This document shows positions 11,552 through 15,267 of a stretch of 15,267 bases of DNA, piece by piece. Location: NCBI GenBank assembly GCA_019241095.1, contig JAFAXJ010000006.1:1-15267 (forward strand), written 5' to 3'. Source of the stretch: Verrucomicrobiota bacterium (GTDB taxonomy: Bacteria > Verrucomicrobiota > Verrucomicrobiia > Chthoniobacterales > JAFAMB01). A model generated the notes under the pieces. That model worked only from the letters and a program-made list of their open reading frames with translations. It searched no databases and was not told the DNA's origin. Made by a program: the position numbers and the translations under genes. Every line of letters starts with the position of its first letter. Within the stretch, counting starts at the first letter, position 1.

Positions 11552-13771
11552 ATGAATGCCACAACTTCTACTGACGATATTCAGCGCCTTCTGAAAGCTG
11601 AACATGATGACCCATTCTCGATTCTTGGGATGCATCGGGATGGTAATGAGAACGTGGTACGATCATTTCACCCTGAGGCCAAGGAGCTTTCCGTTGTTGA
11701 TCGAAGTGTCACCCGAAAATATCCAGGTTCGCGAGTAAACGAAGAAGGGCTGTTTGAAATACCGGTTGGCAGCAACCAGTTCGATTACCTGCTCGAAATC
11801 ACGACCTGGTCCGGTGAAACCTTGCAAGTAAGCGATCCCTATTCTTACGGACCGCTGCTGGGTGAACTGGATATGCACTTGTTCAAGGAAGGCAATCACT
11901 ACGAAATCTACGAGAAACTGGGGGCTCACCTATGTGAACTGAACGGACATAAGGGTGTAATGTTTGCCGTCTGGGCGCCTAACGCCCAAAGGGTAAGTGT
12001 TGTTGGAGATTTCAATGGCTGGGATGGCCGCGTATTGCCAATGCGGCGAAGAGTGGAGGCGGGCATATGGGAAATTTTTGTGCCTGGCATTTCCGAAGGG
12101 ACCCACTACAAGTTTGAAGTTCGAAATTGTTTTGGTCAGATCGTCTTGAAAAGCGATCCGTTCGCATTTTACGGTCAGCACGGTATTCAGACGGCTTCCA
12201 TGGTGTTCGAGCTGAATCGCTTCAAGTGGGACGATCAGGCCTGGATGGAAAAGCGGGAAAAGGATTTATGGCATAAAAAGCCGATCAGTATCTATGAGGT
12301 GCATCTCGGGTCGTGGGCCCGAATTCCTGAAGAAAACAACCGATATTTAAGCTATATCGAGTTGGCCGATCGTTTAATTCCTTACGTCAAAGATCTAGGA
12401 TACACTCACATCGAGCTGTTACCTGTAGCTGAGCACCCGTTTGATGGTTCCTGGGGTTATCAGGTGACGGGGTACTTCGCTCCGACCAGCCGCTTTGGCA
12501 ATCCAGACGAATTCAGGCACTTCGTGAACGCCTGCCATGAAAATGATCTTGGCGTTATATTGGACTGGGTGCCAGGACACTTTCCTAAAGACCTTCATGG
12601 TCTCGCTTTGTTCGACGGAACTCATCTGTATGAACATGCGGATCCACGGCAGGGAGAACACCGGGATTGGGGAACTCTGATCTTTAATTATGGTCGAAAC
12701 GAAGTCAGGAATTTTTTGGTCGCCAACGGCCTTTACTGGTTTGATAAATTTCATATTGACGGACTTCGGGTCGACGCTGTCGCGTCAATGTTATACCTTG
12801 ACTACAGCCGCCGTGCCGGAGAGTGGATACCTAACGTTTTCGGCGGCCGTGAAAACCTGGATGCAATCCATTTTTTAAAGCGCTTCAACGAGGTCTCTTA
12901 CGAGCGTTTTCCTGGGATCATGACGATTGCCGAAGAATCCACTTCATGGCCCGGGGTCTCCAGACCTGTTTACCTTGGTGGTGTCGGCTTCGGTTTCAAA
13001 TGGAACATGGGCTGGATGCACGACTTCCTGCAATACATGAGCCTGGAGCCAATTCACCGGAGATATCATCAGGGGGAAGCGACTTTTTCGCTGATTTACG
13101 CCTTCTCTGAGCAGTTTATTCTTGTTCTTAGTCACGACGAGGTAGTGCACGGCAAGAAATCCTTGATCCAGAAAATGCCGGGAGACACTTGGCAAAAGTT
13201 CGCGAATTTGCGCCTTTTCTACGGCTGGATGTACGGGCATCCCGGAAAAAAATTGCTCTTTATGAGCGGCGAAATTGCACAATGGTCAGAATGGAATCAT
13301 GACAAAAGCATTGATTGGCATCTGGTCCAGTTTCCTTTGCATGATGGCGTTCGGCGACTCATTCAGCATTTGAATTATCTTTATAAGACCGAGCCTGCTT
13401 TTTGGGAAAATGACGACAGCTATAAAGGTTTTGAGTGGATCGATTTTCGTGACAGCGACAATAGCGTGCTCACCTTTTTGCGAAAGTCAGACTCAGGACA
13501 GCCGATCGTTTTTATAGTTAATGCAACGCCCGTTCCGAGATACGCTTACCGGGTAGGTGCGCCAGGCGAGGGCTGGTACGAAGAATTATTGAACACCGAC
13601 GCCGATCTTTATGGCGGCAGCAATATGGGCAATTATGGAGGCATCCACGCTGACGCCACCCCTTGGCAGGGTCAATCACATTCTTTGCTGGTAACCTTGC
13701 CGCCGCTGGCGACCATTGCTTTCAAGCGACATCCGTACAATCAGAAAACTGGCGCCTTAAAAGGCGACTAG
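11552..13771 (+). CDS. glgB: 1,4-alpha-glucan branching enzyme (GH13)
   Basis: The cytosolic enzyme cuts alpha-1,4-glucan chains and reattaches them by alpha-1,6 bonds, making glycogen branches. The 739 residues match the long bacterial type (E. coli 728). Domain order: an N1 module with DPFSILGMH (20-28), a CBM48 module with FAVWAPNAQRVSVVGDFNGWDGR (138-160), and a GH13 catalytic barrel (about 245-620) with ELLPVAEHPFDGSWGYQVTGYFAPTSRFG, the nucleophile Asp408 in GLRVDAVASMLYLDYSR, the acid/base Glu461 in IAEESTSWPGV, and the transition-state residues His528-Asp529 in LSHDEVVHGK. A C-terminal beta domain closes it. I chose the ATG at 11552; a TTG two codons earlier is also in frame. No glgA or glgC is adjacent. 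It ends within the same CTAG as convergent xseA. Confidence 0.97.
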   Translation: MNATTSTDDIQRLLKAEHDDPFSILGMHRDGNENVVRSFHPEAKELSVVDRSVTRKYPGSRVNEEGLFEIPVGSNQFDYLLEITTWSGETLQVSDPYSYGPLLGELDMHLFKEGNHYEIYEKLGAHLCELNGHKGVMFAVWAPNAQRVSVVGDFNGWDGRVLPMRRRVEAGIWEIFVPGISEGTHYKFEVRNCFGQIVLKSDPFAFYGQHGIQTASMVFELNRFKWDDQAWMEKREKDLWHKKPISIYEVHLGSWARIPEENNRYLSYIELADRLIPYVKDLGYTHIELLPVAEHPFDGSWGYQVTGYFAPTSRFGNPDEFRHFVNACHENDLGVILDWVPGHFPKDLHGLALFDGTHLYEHADPRQGEHRDWGTLIFNYGRNEVRNFLVANGLYWFDKFHIDGLRVDAVASMLYLDYSRRAGEWIPNVFGGRENLDAIHFLKRFNEVSYERFPGIMTIAEESTSWPGVSRPVYLGGVGFGFKWNMGWMHDFLQYMSLEPIHRRYHQGEATFSLIYAFSEQFILVLSHDEVVHGKKSLIQKMPGDTWQKFANLRLFYGWMYGHPGKKLLFMSGEIAQWSEWNHDKSIDWHLVQFPLHDGVRRLIQHLNYLYKTEPAFWENDDSYKGFEWIDFRDSDNSVLTFLRKSDSGQPIVFIVNATPVPRYAYRVGAPGEGWYEELLNTDADLYGGSNMGNYGGIHADATPWQGQSHSLLVTLPPLATIAFKRHPYNQKTGALKGD
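13753..13766. terminator. Possible bidirectional terminator inside the convergent 3' ends
   Basis: CGCCTT and AAGGCG form a 6-bp stem with a minimal loop, lying in the last codons of glgB and just past the xseA stop. On the plus strand it is followed by ACTAGTTTC, and on the minus strand by CCAGTTTTC. Short T-runs on both sides make it a plausible but weak two-way terminator. Confidence 0.4.
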
Positions 13772-15120
13772 TTTCGAGCGTGAGGTTCTCGATCATCAAC
13801 GACCGACCCGAGCGTGCCATCAAAGAAACGCGTTCTGATGTGATCACCGCCGGCCAGTTCTGCGGCGGACTGTACAACATGCCCCGAGTCGGTCGTAGTG
13901 ATGCTATATCCGCGCTGCAAAGTCTGCATAGGACCCAGTAGTCTAAGCAGAGAAATAAATTCGAAAATTCGATTTCGGTCTGCTTTGAGTCTTCCGGTCA
14001 GCGATTGTTTCAGCCGTAATTCTATCATATCGAGATGCTTTCTTTGCGCTTCCAGCCAGCGTTCCGGCCGGTGAGCAACCAACAATGCGCAGAGCTTTTC
14101 CAATTGCGACCGACGCCGCTGTAGCTCAAGCGTGCGACTTTGTTTCAGCTTTTCTTCCAGCGCGTCAATCCGTTGCACGCGTTCGCGCAGCAACCTTCCA
14201 GGTTGGCCAACCGCGAGGACGTCTGCGACTCTTCGCAACCTTTGACGACGAGCGTCTAAGATCTGCGCGAACCGACGTTCCAAAGCGGTGGCAAACAAGG
14301 CCAGTTGCTTATGAAGTGCTTTCCCATCGGGAACAACCAGTTCCGCAGCGGCGCTCGGCGTCGGGGCACGAAAATCAGCGACAAAATCCGCAATCGTATA
14401 GTCCACTTCGTGCCCGACTGCGGAGACCACCGGTATACGGGACCGACGGATGGCTCTGGCTAAGGCTTCTTCATTGAATTCCCACAAATCTTCCAAACTT
14501 CCGCCGCCGCGGCCAACAATGAGGACATCAATAGGGATTCGGTTGAAAGGCGAACTGAGATAATCAATCATGGCTGCAATCTCTTCGGCTGCACCCTCCC
14601 CTTGCACTCTCACCGGACAGATAAGAATAGAAAGCCAGGGACTGCGACGCCGCAATACGTTTAGCATATCCTGAACAACTGCACCGGAAGGCGACGTAAC
14701 TAGAGCAACACGGATCGGGAATTTCGGCAGGGGGCGCTTAAGCTCTGACGCGAACAATCCTTCTGCCTCCAATTTGCGTTTGAGCGCTTCGAACTTGGCC
14801 TGTAACAGTCCTAACCCCTTACGCTGAATCAATTGGACAACCAACTGGTATTGCCCGCGAGCTTCATAGACCGTGACCTGCCCGAACGCTTGCACTTGAA
14901 CTCCGTCAGCCAGAGCAATTCGACTCTGGGCTCCGTACGAGCGAGCGAACATCACACAGGCAAGTTGGGCACGATTATCCTTCAGGGTGAAATAATGATG
15001 TCCAGATGATTGCCGACGGTAATTGGATATTTCACCCTCAACCCAGACACTACCGAATCTCCCTTCCAACACATCTTTTAATGCCAAAGTAAGCTGATAA
15101 ACCGACAGGATCTGACTCAT
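13768..15120 (-). CDS. xseA: Exodeoxyribonuclease VII large subunit
   Basis: Catalytic subunit of exonuclease VII, which degrades single-stranded DNA from both ends in repair; it needs the small subunit XseB. The 450 residues match the family. The N-terminal OB-fold (about 1-100) has VWVEGEISNYRRQSSGHHYFTLKD. The nuclease core shows RVALVTSPSGAVVQDMLNVL (137-156), VGRGGGSLEDLWEFNEE (202-218) and SAVGHEVDYTIADFVADFRAPTPSAAAEL (233-261). A long arginine- and leucine-rich coiled coil (about 268-400) is the usual XseB-binding arm, followed by LQRGYSITTTDSGHVV. No xseB is in the window. The start at 15120 is bounded by family length. Its TAG stop overlaps that of glgB. Confidence 0.97.
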   Translation of the reverse strand: MSQILSVYQLTLALKDVLEGRFGSVWVEGEISNYRRQSSGHHYFTLKDNRAQLACVMFARSYGAQSRIALADGVQVQAFGQVTVYEARGQYQLVVQLIQRKGLGLLQAKFEALKRKLEAEGLFASELKRPLPKFPIRVALVTSPSGAVVQDMLNVLRRRSPWLSILICPVRVQGEGAAEEIAAMIDYLSSPFNRIPIDVLIVGRGGGSLEDLWEFNEEALARAIRRSRIPVVSAVGHEVDYTIADFVADFRAPTPSAAAELVVPDGKALHKQLALFATALERRFAQILDARRQRLRRVADVLAVGQPGRLLRERVQRIDALEEKLKQSRTLELQRRRSQLEKLCALLVAHRPERWLEAQRKHLDMIELRLKQSLTGRLKADRNRIFEFISLLRLLGPMQTLQRGYSITTTDSGHVVQSAAELAGGDHIRTRFFDGTLGSVVDDREPHARN

Positions 15121-15209
15121 CGCTAAGGACCAACTAAATCACCAAAATTGCTGGTACGAATTCTTTGAACATGAAAAAATGATATTTCTTCGACCTGAGT
15201 TTGTTGCCA

Positions 15210-15267
15210 ATGATCACGATAGCGCAAGAAGATCCGCGTTCCCCTGATGCCCAGGAGCTACTCTCTG
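15210..15267 (+). CDS. Start of a probable GNAT-family acetyltransferase (3' end beyond window)
   Basis: An ATG at 15210 opens a frame to the right edge, giving 19 residues that begin MITIAQEDPRSPDAQELLS. This resembles the opening of small GNAT N-acetyltransferases, in which a short strand is followed by a charged D/E-x-P-x-S-P-x-A-x-x-L-L turn and helix. The acetyl-CoA-binding region is not visible. An in-frame stop at 15180-15182 limits the upstream extension. It is divergent from xseA with 89 bp between. The assignment rests on a short stretch only. Confidence 0.4.
   Translation, partial: MITIAQEDPRSPDAQELLS

Noticed and set aside
15121..15209. Promoter for xseA in the divergent gap (minus-strand TTGGCA and TATCAT)
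   Set aside because: The hexamers are 20 bp apart, outside the usual 16-18 bp, and the alternative -10 with correct spacing is poor.
1..15267. Mobile element, CRISPR array, toxin-antitoxin or phage-defence system
   Set aside because: No transposase, integrase, long terminal repeats, regular spacer repeats or recognisable defence genes are present; the gene content is chromosomal housekeeping.

Overview
The window reads as an ordinary chromosomal segment of a free-living Gram-negative bacterium of roughly 50% GC. The short glutamyl-tRNA reductase, the Tat-type aldo/keto reductase, the homocysteine methyltransferase/methylene-THF reductase fusion, the tRNA without an encoded CCA and the extended S20 protein together suggest Verrucomicrobiota or a neighbouring phylum. 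That placement is my inference, not a read-out, and I hold it at about 50%. I see no phage, insertion sequence, CRISPR array or defence island. Most genes are recognisable housekeeping genes, so I do not claim a new system. The most unusual signals are regulatory or architectural.

Positions 1-3472 (minus strand) hold a tightly coupled tetrapyrrole operon: a CcsA/HemX-type membrane protein, hemA, hemC, and a uroporphyrinogen-III methyltransferase that runs off the left edge. Each junction overlaps (4, 4 and 17 bp). The genes cover glutamyl-tRNA reduction, hydroxymethylbilane formation and the branch towards sirohaem or cobalamin. Only 32 bp away and divergent lies apt (3505-4038), with a 7-bp hairpin between the two start codons. 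An aldo/keto reductase with a Tat-type leader (4072-4935, minus) converges on apt.

Positions 5040-9431 (plus strand) hold a four-gene run: two OppB/OppC-type ABC permeases without a binding protein or ATPase beside them, a bifunctional homocysteine S-methyltransferase/methylene-THF reductase, and a TVP38/DedA-type (VTT) membrane protein. A small PilZ-like protein follows (9615-9995), then convergent rpsT (10088-10399, minus).

The rpsT promoter carries a perfect 16-bp palindrome over its -35 box, and the rpsT 3' end carries an imperfect tandem duplication that includes the stop codon. A roughly 280-bp non-coding stretch with hairpins separates rpsT from a small membrane-anchored coiled-coil protein (10680-11168, minus) and a tRNA with anticodon CAT (11271-11342, minus).

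The right end holds glgB (plus, glycogen branching enzyme) convergent with xseA (minus, exonuclease VII large subunit). Their stop codons overlap in a single CTAG, just beside a hairpin that could terminate both. A probable GNAT acetyltransferase begins at 15210 and runs off the right edge.
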